Below, one piece after another: positions 1 to 12,432 of a stretch of DNA of 64,000 nucleotides (the first letter of the stretch is position 1; each line of letters opens with the position of its first letter). This stretch comes from Marchantia polymorpha subsp. ruderalis. Lineage: Eukaryota > Streptophyta > Marchantiopsida > Marchantiales > Marchantiaceae. Where the stretch lies: assembly GCA_037833965.1 (NCBI GenBank), contig AP031352.1, forward strand, positions 11,574,501 through 11,638,500. Reading direction: 5' to 3'. The position numbers and the translations under genes are program-made. The notes under the pieces were generated by a model that did no database searches, was not told where the DNA came from, and was given only the letters and a program-made list of their open reading frames with translations.

Positions 1-656
1 TTTCAATCTTAAAATTTTTGAACAATTCGGCATTCTATAACAAATGTTGGCAAGCCCTCCTACCAGAGCATGCCTGGAAGTCACTGTGAGAAACGAAATC
101 ATGAAGAGCCCAATTGCATCTGAGGCCATACAAAGTGAGCCGCGGGCTTACAGCAGTGGGCGGTAATCAATCATTATTTGTGGACCTTAGGCGATGTGCC
201 TAAAGCGCTAACCAATGCAGAGTCTAAAGGGAAAAGAGAACTTGTCTCCTCTTTGCAGTTCCATGTGGGGAAAGGATGTGCTGGAATGCTGAAAAGGTTT
301 AAATAAACGACCAAAAAGAACAATAAATTGAGAGACCTAAGGGGCAGGAGCTTTGGACCAAATTAAACGCGAAAAGTGAGGAAGACAAAGGAGCAGAGAG
401 TCGGGGAGATAGAGAGGGAGGGAGAACGCCCCCCACAAAGGTTTTGGATCACCCTCTTAGTAGCAATATACAGCAGGATAGTCCTGGAAGATATCCTTCA
501 GCATAATTTGATCAATGCTTTTATGGCTCAGGATGTAGCCTTATTAGATGCCACCTTTGAGCCTATTGAAGGGGAAGAATGTGGAAAAAAAAAAAAGGGG
601 CCTGTGAAGGACTCGTGTATTGGGTTTGCAAGAAAATCTCGCTCGGAGACTCCGCC
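1..656. other. 3' flank of the CCCH gene
   Basis: This stretch lies just past the stop codon of the minus-strand zinc-finger gene and probably includes its 3' UTR. I see no AATAAA on the minus strand here and no coding signal on either strand. A plus-strand frame at 376-774 is open but runs antisense to the 3' end of the gene and has no recognisable content. Confidence 0.5.
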
Positions 657-3600
657 TCAGCTTGCGCCAAGAATGTCGGCTGGGTTTGCACTCCCAGTGC
701 CTGGGCTGGACCCTGACATGGACAAACTCTGGCCTGCTTGTGCTAAAATGGGCCCTGTTGTCCCAGAACTTTGAGGTGCATCGTTCGCTCCCTCTCTAGA
801 CTGGTTATGCCCTGGTGGCTCTTCAGCAACAGCAGCGGGTTCATTCGATGAACTCGAAACGAATGGTTGTGGTGGTGCTTCCTGAGGGGTTTCCGAGGAG
901 GATGATGAAGGGGCAAGAGTTGTTGGAGAAGACCCTATGGGATATGGAGCAACCGGCATATCAGTGAGAGAAGATGCTGATGGACTGTAAGGTAAGCCTC
1001 CCAGTGGGTGATCGAACTTGCACGTAGGCCCAAATTTGCAGATCCCGTACCGAGTGTAGAAGGTACAAGGTTGAGCCCCCTGATAAGCACATGCCCAGTG
1101 ACGAGATGTAAGTAAGTCACAGACGTCATCAAGTGTCCCTACTGTAGATGGAACCCTCGGCAGAATCTCAAACAAACAATATATAGTCATGATCTTTGTG
1201 TAAACTTACCGGACGCAATGGCAGACCAATCGGACTTAGTCCACATGTTGGTGATGGAGTAGCCCTATCCTTAGGATGGTGGTACTTGCAAGTAATGCCA
1301 AATTTGCAGTCCCCTGTTTTCATGTAATACTGGCACTCGGGCTGTCCTGGTCTTTCAGGGAAATTATCTTTTTGTGACCCCAAGGATTGCTGTGGTTGTA
1401 GAGCTGGCAACCCCATTGCAGTTGTTGCTGGCATGAATTGTGGAAAAGTCCCATGAACTCCTCCAGATACAGGATCACTCTGTTGTGTGTAGACAAATCC
1501 TGTTCCAATGGGATGTTGTTGACCTTCTGGTGATGCCATTGGGCCAACAGGTCCCTGCAAGAACCAATGAAGTAAGACTCAGACCACGGCATCTCAAGAG
1601 ACGGTCAGTGTGAAGTCTTAGAAAGACGAAGTAGAATAAGACTTCTTTGAATGAACAATTCCACCCTGCTGGCTGTAAAATTGTACAATTTACTCTCTAT
1701 TCTCCCTGCCTCGCACACGTCAGTCTTCTCTTCCAGCCCTATACAAATTCATACAACTTTCTCTCGTCTAACAAGAATCTTTAGAAGTGTCCGCATTGAT
1801 CAAGTACGAGGACGAAAGAGCCCGCGAGGAGCAGAAAAGCCGACCACAATTGCGAGCGACAGAATTGAAAAGCATCGAGGCAACAAAAACTTGGCCCAAG
1901 AATATTTTCTCACTTGATATGTGCTCCATCCCGCCGGCAATCCGACAAGGCCTTGGGCAGGAAGAATCATGGCTCCATAGTTAGAGGGACCTTGGATGCG
2001 TGGGCTGGGCATGTAAGGAGTCCTAGCGATCGGCCATGTTGGAAGTCCTTGATAAGGTTGAGGGGCAGGCGAAGATGGCCCCGGTGCTGCATAAATGGAT
2101 GAGCCTGACATGGGCACAACTCCCACAGTTGCGGGTTGCGGATGATGAAACTTGCATGTCACGTTATACTTGCAAGAGCCGGTCCTCATGTAGTACGCAC
2201 ACTCCTTCTCGCCCTGTCGATAGAAACAAATATGCCATTTGAAACCATCCTCTGAAGATAAAGGAAAAAAAAAACAACATTTACGTTCCTCAAAGGCCCC
2301 CAGCTGCTATTTGTTGTTGCCATCTACAGGTGTGCTAACTATTGGGCATAGGCAAGCAGGAAAGGCGGACCACTTTCCAACGGCAAGGCACGAATACAAG
2401 AAATCGAAAAAAATTCAGACGTGACGATTAGTAAGTGCAACAAAACGGACTCAGTTGTCTTTCCTTCTGCGTCTAAGTCCAATCCCCTCTGCAGGCAAGC
2501 TTGTCTACTAATAGAATATTGGAACTAGGAGGAAACTCACAACAACAAAAATACGAACTAATCATTGCGCATCCTTCGTGAGAGGTGTTAAAGACTACTT
2601 TGTGAGACATCCACGTCTCAGATATTAGTAGTTGTTTGAGGTATGAAAAATACGACAGTCACATGCGTAATAATCACTCGGCTGCTGAAGAAAGACATAC
2701 AACATTGCCACGCAGCATGGTGCATTGCAAACCAGAAAACTCCGAGTGCTTAAAGAGAAGTGCCCACAACAAGCGAATGGCAAACGTGTCGAAGGATTAA
2801 GCGTTACGAACACAAAGATTTACGATAGACACGTACCGGTCGCAAGGGTAGACCCAGGATATTTAGTTGCACTCTCCCTGTTGATCCGGCCTTATCTCGG
2901 GGGTGATGATACTTGCATGTGGCTCCAAATTTGCATGTTCCCGTCTTCAAATAGTACTGGAATGAAACAGCCCACGACAGAATAAGTAGGAGAGTATTCC
3001 TGTTTTCTATACTACACACTCGCATGTTTGGGCAAAGATTGATGCCTGAAACGGATTGTGCCAAAGGTTCCCTGCAAGACATGCCTAGAAGTTTCATACT
3101 TTTTACCTTCAGGTGGATGCGAGTCAATCCAAGCTCTAAATCAGAAAGAGACGCAAACTACGCAGCGAAAGAAGCATTGATCCACAAGTCTACCTCACTG
3201 GGGGCGTGAAGGCCTCTGAACAAGTTTCCAGTTTTGAACATGAAGCCGACGAAGTTCGAACTACGGTACTCAGAGATAATCATAGTCAAATTGCAACACA
3301 ATTGAGGGACTCCATGGGTGGGCCCGTATCCAAGTGCTAAGAACTCAAAAGGACAACAAGCATGAGAAGGTTGAAGGCCATTAATACGAGGCCATGGTGT
3401 CCTGCTAAACTGAAAGCTAAAATTTGAGATACCACTTTATGTAAGAGTGCGTAACAGAGTTTCATACTGTTGCTGTGGACTATGACATCAGCAACAACGT
3501 TGAAGTGAAAAGACAACTCGCCACTTTCATTAAGCAGAAACAACGTCCTTAAAACATGTCATTTGTGTTTTGTAAGAACGGATTAGCCAAACTCAAAAAA

Positions 3601-6380
3601 CAGCAAGCAGACGACGGTTGAAAGAGATGGAAGTTCTTAATGGAATTGTGCGGCATACATCAGATACTAGCCGGGACTTGACAGGAGACACCAAAGACAA
3701 AGAACGGGGGTGTCTCACTGGTGAAAGGACCCTAAACATGTCCCTCGAGTCCTTCCACTCGCGACATTCTAACAGAGTCTCAAAGAGACTATCAATGAAA
3801 ATTTAACTAACAATCTAAAAACAGAAATTTCACAAATATTCCATACTCAAATCTAATCTAACAACGAAGGTGAATGCCTTTTGCTAAACACACTAGGAAA
3901 AGTGCTTTCTACCAACATTGACGGCAAGTGCAACCAAACCCCAACGACCCATCAAACCAAAGTTCAATGTCTTCATTGCCTTCGAAGATAATTTTCACTA
4001 TCATTCGATAAGGCTTGAAAAACAAGAGGGGAATCCAATACACCATACGGTAGGCCAGTACATCAAAATCCATCGCAAAAACAAGGCATTCCCATTTCAG
4101 GTTGGACAAACCCAGCACTTAGGCCGGAATCCTGATAGGACAAAACATTTCGAAGACAACACCAGTCGTTGGAAACAACTGCCAGCCTCGAAACTTCGTG
4201 CCTGTATGTGTCAATTTGCAAGGCTGAATATCCATTACAATATACATTCAATTTTAAACATGGCTTGAAAGTACCGGGCTTGTTTTCACAAAATCCCAGC
4301 TACGATGGTTGCCCCGATAGGCTCGAACTCTCTCCTTTCTGGCCCAATAGCTAAATCATAGAGCAAGGACGCGCACCACACTATAATGGCTTCATTCGAA
4401 GACCAAACTACACCTCCAACAACAACGTTGCGTTCTATAATGCCCTATGGTAACATGGAAAACTTTCAGAGTGTGACGGAATGCGCGGGACCGTGAGACG
4501 ATGTCCTAAGGGATTGTTTTGCAGAGAAAGAAACGTGCCAATCCCAACTGAACAAACCATCTCTTTTAATCAACCAGTCAGGAAAAGGAAAAAGTCCCGT
4601 ATGTCCGTGCCCCAAGAAACCTCCGCCCCAGCCCTGATTCCAAATTAAACTACGATGGTGGAATTCAAGCATCACTGACAATTGCAAAATGAACTTCAGG
4701 GATGAACAAGCAGGGACGTCCCTCAAGCAACGTCCTGACTCCTTACTTCTCGGTGGCCCAGATAGCGAACCGAATTTGTCGTTCAGATCGTTCGCTTGCT
4801 TATGCTTATCGCTCATCATCACCCCGATGATTCTACATCTGGCAGCAATTTCCTCCCAGACTACAGATGTCATGGCTTCACCCTACCCACCCCGAATAAT
4901 GGAAGGTCTGACATACCTGGCATTCCGGCTGACCGAGCCTTTCTGGGTACTCGCCTTTATTGCGAGCCACTGCCGCAGCCTGCACCATGCCCATTCCAAA
5001 GTGTCACAATCTCTGCTTGCAAGGAAACCTAACTAGTGAACAACCAAAATTCGATTACAGTCCTTGCGGACGAGATGCCGGAGAGACTGATAGACGGCGG
5101 CCTCATCGGAAGGTTGGTTGCACATGTCTGCCGAAACAGGGCCAGAGGAACAAACAGAATACCGACAGGCTTTCTCTGCATCATTTGGAGTAGTTCAATT
5201 CGTTGAATGGCGAGGACCTCTCGACTGTCAAAGATTCACTACACACTAGGGCTCCAAGAAAATTGCTTCGCTGTGTCTCACAACCGCGGGCAGAGGAACG
5301 ATCTAAATGCGGCAACGGAAGTCAATAACAATGGGCGTCCGCAATCTAGCTGCGCTGCAGAATTTCCACCTGCGATTGCTAGATGGTGACGTGATCAGTG
5401 CTCTGGGCACAATCACAGGGTGGGACTAGAAATCTTACCAACTTCCGGTTGGGGGGATGATTGAAGCGGCAACTCATGCCAAATCCACAGAGGCCAGTGC
5501 GCATGTAATACGTGCAATCAGGTTCACCTGAGCGCTCCGGGTAAGGGCCTTGCGGTGCCTCCATCCCTTCCTGTGGCTGCAACGTCATCCCGGTCATCTG
5601 CTGCCACACTGCTTCTGCACGACGCACGACACATTTGCACTTAGTCAAGCTGTCGAGCCCAATCGGTGGAAAGCTCTGATCACAACCACATTTTCGGCTC
5701 CGGCGATGGCAGATTCAACTCGTGCCGGACCCCAGCTCAGCTCCGAACTACACATCTGAGAGCCTGGTGCGACTAGGGCAACGGAGGCAGCGGGAGGGCA
5801 GCGCACAATTTCAAAGACTAGGTTTTCAGCCGTCGAGAAGCAGAATCGATCTGTGCAAGGGCGACGAGAGGGAAGGAGGGGAGGGAGGGACGACGGGCAA
5901 AAGCCTCGACAAAGCTCACACGAGGTTGATCTGCATCCAATGTAGAGGGACACCAGGCGATTGGTTGGAGAATTGCGATGACATAATTGATGCGTGATCG
6001 GGTAGGACATGCAATCACTTAACCACCTCCGCACTTGCTGCATTGATCTATCCATCCTCGACACACTTCTCCACGGGCGTGAGTCGTCCGAGCCGCGCCC
6101 ACCATGCAATAAGACACAAACATAGATTGCAAAACATTCATCTCAATCCTCTCTCCCCGCTCTGCTCATCGACCACCCCCGCCATGCCACCTCGACCTCG
6201 ACCTCAGTCCGGGTCCCATCACTCCACCCCACACCCCCGCTCGGATGCAACATCGGCTTCGCGCAACATTCCCCAATCGCACCCTCGCAGCCTCCCTCCA
6301 AAGCTGCTGATGCATCCCCTTCGCTGTTCGAGCGCACGTGATCTCCCTTCCCTCACCTTCTTCTCTTCCCTCTTCCCTCT

Positions 6381-6413
<33 letters not shown>

Positions 6414-7202
6414 TTGGCTCTCGTCCTCGTCGACACATGGACGTGATCGACCAATCGAGGAGCCACAGATTTCCGCCACATCGACGACCGAGCGACACGG
6501 TTTCTTTCACGAATTGCACATTCCTGCCAAGCGCAGGCCGTGCCTGCCCCCACAGGAATGGAAGCCAGCTAGCGCATGTTCGTACGAGTTTGGTACAAAC
6601 CCTCGACTGCCTGGCTCGGTAGATCCGCCGTCAGTGCCCGGTTCGTGCCCCGACGTCGGACAGACTTAAGCGCCGTCGTCGTCGAATTGGCCCTCCGACT
6701 GTCATGTGAACTACAGCCACAAGCCCAAGCCCGAGCCCCTCCCCCCCTCCCGTATCGCTCCGCCCGACGACCTCCTCGATGCGGGGCCCGACGGGGGCTA
6801 ACACGGCGGGCGAATGGATGCCTGATTTCGCTCGCTTCGTCGTCGTGCCAGTCGCGCATCGAGCTCGCGGAAGGGGCCGCGATGGCGCAATCGCACTCGC
6901 ATAGCAGCGCGGGGTCGCGGTAGAGGGTCCGGCAAGAGGTCCGAGCGAAGAGGAGGAAGAGAGATGCTTAAGCGCAGCAGTTATGGACGAGAGATGGAGG
7001 ACGAGAGGGGGAGGGGGGAGGAGGACTCACCTTCAAGGCCGGTTTCAGCGGCCGTGCTGGCAGGGGAGGGAGCACCATGTCTGAGATGCCAATCCTCGGA
7101 GCGAGATAAAGAGGAGAGAACTGCCCCAGTATTCGGGTCGCTGACGGTACCTTCAAGACCTGCGAATGAAGAGGGAGCCCCTTGTCCTGCATAATATTCC
7201 AT
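657..7202 (-). CDS. ZFN-type protein with five CCCH zinc fingers, complete, 7 coding exons
   Basis: Predicted nucleic-acid-binding protein of the plant ZFN/C3H family (nuclear or cytoplasmic RNA/DNA binding by family knowledge). Coding exons on the minus strand: 7202-7031, 5614-5439, 4979-4917, 2956-2837, 2213-1914, 1554-1210, 1079-657. All introns are GT-AG and the frames join exactly to 532 codons plus TGA. Intron 1 is phase 1 and the others are phase 0. Five C-x8-C-x5-C-x3-H fingers lie near residues 91-110, 136-155, 182-201, 351-370 and 397-416. Finger 2 is split by a 1,960-bp intron. The hallmarks [29 protein letters not shown] and [10 protein letters not shown] match plant ZFN1-like proteins. 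The spacing of three fingers, a long Pro/Gln/Gly linker and two fingers is the family layout. The tail (417-532) is Ser/Pro-rich and makes it longer than Arabidopsis ZFN1 (about 400 aa). I chose the ATG at 7202 because the preceding in-frame codon is TTG. Confidence 0.96.
2957..4916 (-). other. Intron 3 of the CCCH gene (1,960 bp)
   Basis: This intron interrupts zinc finger 2 directly after the residues PECQ. It starts GTATGT and ends TTCCAG. I see no embedded gene or clear transposon inside it. Confidence 0.7.
5615..7030 (-). other. Intron 1 of the CCCH gene with a CT/GA run
   Basis: This 1,416-bp intron begins GTGAGT and ends TGCAG. It carries an uninterrupted CT run on the plus strand at about 6391-6413 (GA on the gene's sense strand) and is GC-rich at its 5' end. 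Open frames inside it are compositional and not coding. Long first introns with GA-rich tracts are often regulatory in plants, but nothing here proves that. Confidence 0.7.
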
Positions 7203-8345
7203 CAAACATACCCGCTTTCTTTTCTATGAACCTCTTCCTACAGTCCTAACCCTGGAAACTCCGCGCAATGCCGTCAATTTGAGCTCCTCTCCGCGCGAGG
7301 ATGAGAGGGGAATCTCAGATTGCAGTGCCAGATTCAGACAGATGCAGGTGCTCGAGGAGACAATCGAAGGAGCTCGGGGGCGGGCGCGTTGCAATCTAAT
7401 CCGAGAGGCTGTATCATGGACCAGCTGTGCAGCAGAGTTGGATCAGAGACCACCTAGGGACAAAAGCCAATAAGGACACTGCGTTCAGCGTCAAAATTCA
7501 CGACCGAAATTGATCCAGGATCTACAACACCTCAAGACGAACTTTCTCTCTCCGTGTCCACACCTGATAGTACACTCCCCTCTTCCGATGAACTCCTCCA
7601 CACATACGCTAGCGACCCAAAAAGCAGATGCTCCTTCTTCTCCTGCTGCTCAGCTCCGCTGCCGCTGCTGCTGCTGCTGCTGCTGCTGCTCCGTCCTCTT
7701 CCTTTCCTCCGCTCCGCTCCTCTCCTCTCGTCTCCTCCTCGCACCTCGACTTCAACTTCTTCTGCGTCGTCCGTCGTGTCCGAGAGAGTAGAGTCCTCCT
7801 CCAAAAAATGGTCAAGTACTCTCCAGATCTCTCTCTGCTCGACTTCTCTGCTTCCCTGCTCCGCTCCTCTTCTATCTGTCCACCTCAGTCCACTGCAGCT
7901 CTTCTTCTTCTCCTCTCCCTTCTTCTGCTCTTCTCGCTCTCTCTCTCTCTCACTCTCTTCTCTCTCCCTCCTTCTGCTCTGCTGTTGTGCTGCTGCACTC
8001 GCTGTGGCTAGAAAGCTGTCCAAGCGATCGCCCTCGCTCGCCTACTACCTCCTCCCCCCCTCGCCCCCTCTCTCGCTCTCTCGCTCTCGCTCTCTCAGCC
8101 CCCACCCCCTGCCCCCGACCCCCTGCTTCCTTCCCTTTCCTTCCTTTTCCTTCCTTCCGCTCCTTCCTTCCTTCCTTCCTTCCCTTCTCCCTCTCCTGTT
8201 GAGTACGTAGTCTATGCTGATCGGAGCCGAGCCCCCTCCCTTCCCTTCGTTACTTCCTTCGTTCGTTCGCTTGCTTCCCCCTTCCCTTCCCTTTCGTTCG
8301 GTCGGTCGGTCGGTCATTCGTTCGTTGGTTCGTTCGTTCGCTTGA
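7203..8345 (-). promoter_or_regulatory. Leader and proximal promoter of the CCCH gene, rich in simple repeats
   Basis: Upstream of the start codon the sense (minus) strand is dominated by GA-rich DNA. Tracts on the plus strand are CTG repeats at 7664-7690, CT runs around 7930-7960, TTCC repeats at 8126-8186 and TCGG/TTCG repeats at 8293-8340. No convincing TATA box is seen on the minus strand, which suits a TATA-less, GA-rich plant promoter and 5' UTR. The transcription start cannot be placed from sequence alone. Confidence 0.45.
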
Positions 8346-8483
8346 GCAGAGCAGAAAAGGGGGGATGGGGGGCAGAGCAGGGGGCTAACGAGAGGAGAGG
8401 ATGGCCTGGGCTTGAGACAGGGCGGGGCGGGGCAGGGCAGGGCAGGGCGGGCAGGCAGGCAGGCTGGCGGGCTGGCTGGCGGG
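8126..8483. repeat. Cluster of tetranucleotide simple repeats
   Basis: Adjacent microsatellites are TTCC at 8126-8186, TCGG/TTCG at 8293-8340 and GGCA/GGGC/GGCT at 8419-8483. They lie next to one another upstream of the CCCH gene and explain the long spurious frames here. Confidence 0.85.
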
Positions 8484-11200
8484 AGGGGAGGGCGTCGGAG
8501 CGACCAACAGCAGCGGCATGGCCATCAGGGCCTTGCTCGTCCTCGGTCTCCTCGGGCGGGCGGGCGGGCAGCCTGACTGTCGGGAGAACGGAAAAGGAAG
8601 GGAGGAGGGCGAGCGAGCGGAGGCCGAGCCCCGTTTAGAATGGGGGAAGGAGCAGAAGTCGGACGAAGCACCGAACCCGGCTCAGGTCCGGGCTGGAGGG
8701 TGGTGGTGGGCTTTGGATGGTGAGCGTTCGTTCGCCCCGAACCGGGCGTGGAACTGAGCGGCCCAGCGTAATGGCTGACAATGATTGTCAATGCGTGCTT
8801 TCTATTCCTCTTGCACCCTGACCGCAGCCCCCCGCCCGCTGCTCGCAGGTGCGCGAGCCTCTGTGCGCTTGTTTTTACGTGTGCCATCCCAAAAGTGTGT
8901 ATTTTCCCCCTTTGCCCTTCTGTGTGCGGTCAGCCAGCCATTAGCAACCCCTCCTTTCCCCCTTCCCATCCGCCACCCCCCATCCTCCTCCCCCTCCTTC
9001 CGCTTCCCCACCCCCCTCCTCCTCCTTTCTGTTTGTTCTTGTACAAACTCGCATTATACGGGTTGCGCTGGTCTGCTCCGCTCCAGTCCGGGCCAGTTGG
9101 GCATGACGTGGTCGCCCATGTAGGTAATCGCATGGCATGTCACATATTTGCCCATCATCCATTACCCCCTGCGTCCCTCACTGCACCATACATGTGTATC
9201 GACCATACCCACCCCTCAGGAACCCACACTGGCCAGGAGTAAATCCTGGAGGCATTTACTTGCCCCGGGGGAAAGCTACTTACTCCTTCCGACCGGGGCC
9301 CTCGCGCAACCAGAGGTCCGCGGGGCCGGGCGGGCCCCTTGCTCGAACCCTCGGTGTCCGGTCATGGCTCGCCTGCTTCTCAATCAATGTTCTGGAACCG
9401 GGCATCTGCTCGAAGAAGCCCCGCCCGAGCCACCCCCACTCCCCCCACCCCCCCGTCCCGGCTGCAGCAACCGGTCGCTCGCGGGCCGGCTGTACAGGCA
9501 AGCCCCGTCTGACGCCACCTGCGGCAGCAGTGGGCGACTGTAGCCTTGTCCCAGCAGGACGACGAGAAAGCCAACGTCGCTATTAGCAGTGGCTCCATCG
9601 CAACACGCCGGAGGCCCCAATGATCGACCTGGCCGCTTTTCGTCGCCCGACCCTCCTCGCGTTTGGCCGTCGGACCCTCTCCCTCCAGTCCTCTCCCGCC
9701 ACGTGGGCTCGCTATCCGTGCCAGGACGCTTCGTAATCACGCGCCTACGCTGAGGGTTCAGCCGCTAGGCCCCCGGTGCGATTCGCGACGCCAGATCCAT
9801 CGAGAGAGCCGCTGGAAAGTTCGCAAAACGACGACGCCGGCGTCTATTAATCGGAAAGAGCTCCGACGCTCGCCTCGCTGTCCCTCTTCGACGGCGAACG
9901 GGAACCTCCGGGGCCGTCGCCGCGATCGTCAGGACGGGATGATTCGAGAATCTGAAGATGCTCGCGACATCTCTTTTTCTATCTCGCGCGCAGACGAGGC
10001 CTCCCTCAATAAGCAAAGAGGGGCCGATCGGGGGATTCCTTTAACTCACGGAGGTTAAGGAGCCCCGAGGTATAACCTCCGGATGCTCTGTCCAGTCTAG
10101 ACCACTCGAACACCAAAACGAACGGAACAGAACGGAAAGGAACGGAAATCTCCATCAGTTCGGATCGTGTCTTCTACCAAGGTTACTTTGACGGGCCCGC
10201 AGTGCCCGAGCAGTGGGGGAGCGGCCGCGGCTGCCCGGTTGGAAGGCAGAAACGTTGGAGCCTCGTAACTCTCCCCTCTTCGGGGGGAGCGGGAAGTGAG
10301 AAACCGGCGTAAATCGCCCTGGCCTGCGTTGCTTTGCTTTTACCGGGCGGGGGGGTGGGGTGGCTATTCTAATCCGGTGACAATGCGGACTCGGTTGGGG
10401 AGGATTCATATGGCTCAGTCTCATCATTGGACGATGCTTTGACGACGATATAAATGCTCGTTCGTGTGGGGAAGCCTTTTGGCTAAAGCTCAAAAAGCCA
10501 TTCTTAGAACTCACTCACCCTTACAAGCCCCACCCTCCAAGCCCAGCCCCCAAGCCCAGCCCCACCCCCTTCTCTCGGCCGCGATGCATGCAGTTGCGCG
10601 GTTGGCAGATGTTCGGACTGCCTCGCCCCAGGGACGCACACCCGGACAGCGGACACCATCGCCCAACTTGTGACCGACCGGAGCTCATCCCAGTTCCAAC
10701 CGTGGATCGACCGTGACCGTGTTCGGGCAACTCCCTCCAACCAACCCTCCACCACGTCACGTCGCTCGCGTGCCGTGGCTGGCGAGCTCGGCTCAGCTCC
10801 GCCTCGCACTGAGATTCATCGCTTTTCCTCCTGTTCCGTTCCTATCTTAACTGCCGTATTCGGTTTCATGCCCTCTACTGCAGTCCGGCTTCACCACCAC
10901 TGCCTGCCTTTAACACCAACCACGTAACCATTTAACCACTCGATCGCTCGTGAGCATGTGCTCTCATACCCAGGCGGCTGCGATATGGTTGTGCGAGGTA
11001 AAGGCGGGTCAGATGACCAGTATCAATGCTCTGTTCGGCTGAGCTGCTCTTCGAATGATTATCGCACCGAACGCTTCCGTTGCTCAGCCACCGTAGCTCT
11101 GATTTTCGGCCAAACAGCCCGAATATCAACCATCTTGGCTCGGATTTTATCCTCGCAACTCCTTATGCAACCATTCGACACGAAAATAAGTATCTATGCA
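8346..11200. other. GC-rich intergenic island, no supported gene
   Basis: This stretch is very GC-rich with G-runs (for example 8419-8483 and about 10349-10362) that could form G-quadruplexes. It is rich in open frames on both strands, which is expected from composition. A TATA-like ATATAAAT lies on the plus strand near 10449, but no coding frame follows it. It could be a distal promoter or a non-coding transcription unit. Confidence 0.4.
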
Positions 11201-11750
11201 ACAAGCCTTTGCATAAATTATTATTCTTATTACTATTATATTGAGCTTATTATCTATATTCCCAAAAGGAATCAAATAATAATAACAATAATAATAATGT
11301 CCAGTAGATTTTTATGTGCACATAGTATCTGATTTCTTTTTTTCATTCACAGGTGCTCTACTTTCGACATGCTTCTTATAAAAAAAAACTGGACGATATG
11401 CAAAGACAGAGCAATCGGCGAATCCATTCAGACAAGAATTTGGGATGGACTTCACATGTACATCTTGTGTCCACACAACAATGTGACGACATGAAACACA
11501 TGGTTCACCTCTTAAATACTGCTTAGGAGTAAATGTCCATAGAAGAATACTCCTAAGAGATCATTAGTATCTTCACAATCTGCTTCAGCTGTGATCTCGC
11601 TCTCTCAAAGTGCTCACAATCATTATCACTGCATGTTGGCATTATGGATGCCCGTATTAGCTCTCGAGTGCCAGATCAGAATTCCTTAGATCATCGGCTG
11701 ATACATGGATGAGATAATAATGTGCATTCTTCAACTTTGTTCTTGTTTCT

Positions 11751-11787
11751 TCCTTTCTACGAGATTGTATATATCTCGTAGAAAGGA
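11751..11787. repeat. Perfect 14-bp inverted repeat (hairpin)
   Basis: The arms TCCTTTCTACGAGA (11751-11764) and its exact complement (11774-11787) flank a 9-base loop. It could be a foldback footprint or an RNA hairpin; there is no U-tract or neighbouring gene to explain it. Confidence 0.8.
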
Positions 11788-11905
11788 GTGGAGAGCTCAT
11801 AAAAGCAGAAGATGATATATTGTCTTCGAACTAACTATGGAGTTTTAAGAGGGAACCGCTAGAATTTTAACGGGGAAAAACTCATTCCTCTCAATTTTAA
11901 GATAA

Positions 11906-12432
11906 TGTTCCATAAATCAAAAAATTCACCTCGAAGCTTTGGATATAATTTTGCTTTTTTGCTTGCTCCGATTCTCCCATGAGTATGACAACATTGATGC
12001 ACAGCTTAGTGGAGAAATGTTACGGAAATGGGAGGACAAGTTCTCGGTAATAGTCCATGCCGATGAACTTTTTGGGAAACCCTATCCTGAAACCTTGAGT
12101 GTCACATTTGAGGCTTGACGATAAAAATTATTATGTAATTATTTCCGGTTATAAATTTTAATTTTCCGCTTTTTTAACATTTTTTTATAAACCGATTTGC
12201 GAAAATGTTTACTGACCCAACTAAAAAATTTTGCTATTTTTATTAAGAGAGGCTCTTGAGGGTACTCGATGATGAACATGGCGATTTAACCCTTGCTTTT
12301 GACGCGTCAAATCGAAGGAGAATTGACTTCAATTTCGATAAACTTGCAGTGGGAGCTCATTTATTTTCAACTCCCTTTTTCACATTTTGCGATCAACGAC
12401 TGCTAAAAGGTCAGTATCTTGATGGAGAATAA
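11906..12432 (+). pseudogene. Two coding-like frames of an unrecognised protein, possibly one spliced fragment
   Basis: The frame 11906-12118 is open without a start codon and contains coding-like stretches such as GEMLRKWEDKF and DELFGKPYPETL. A second frame, 12247-12432, contains HGDLTLAFDASNRR and KLAVGAHLFSTPFF. A GT at 12099 and an AG at 12246-12247 would join them in phase (149-bp intron, T-rich before the acceptor, though ending AAG and not CAG). The amino-acid make-up is far better than in neighbouring AT-rich DNA. I do not recognise the family. It may be an exon fragment carried by an element or the remains of a host gene; chance openness is not excluded. Confidence 0.3.

Noticed and set aside
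376-774. Plus-strand 132-codon frame
   Set aside because: It is antisense to the last exon and 3' flank of the CCCH gene, is low in complexity and has no family hallmarks.
7510-8317. Several long overlapping frames on both strands (up to 218 codons)
   Set aside because: They are products of CT, CTG and TTCC repeats: polymers of Ser, Leu, Pro, Arg and Glu, not proteins.
8342-10810. Many long frames in the GC-rich island
   Set aside because: High GC makes stop codons rare on all frames; none shows a domain or consistent start.
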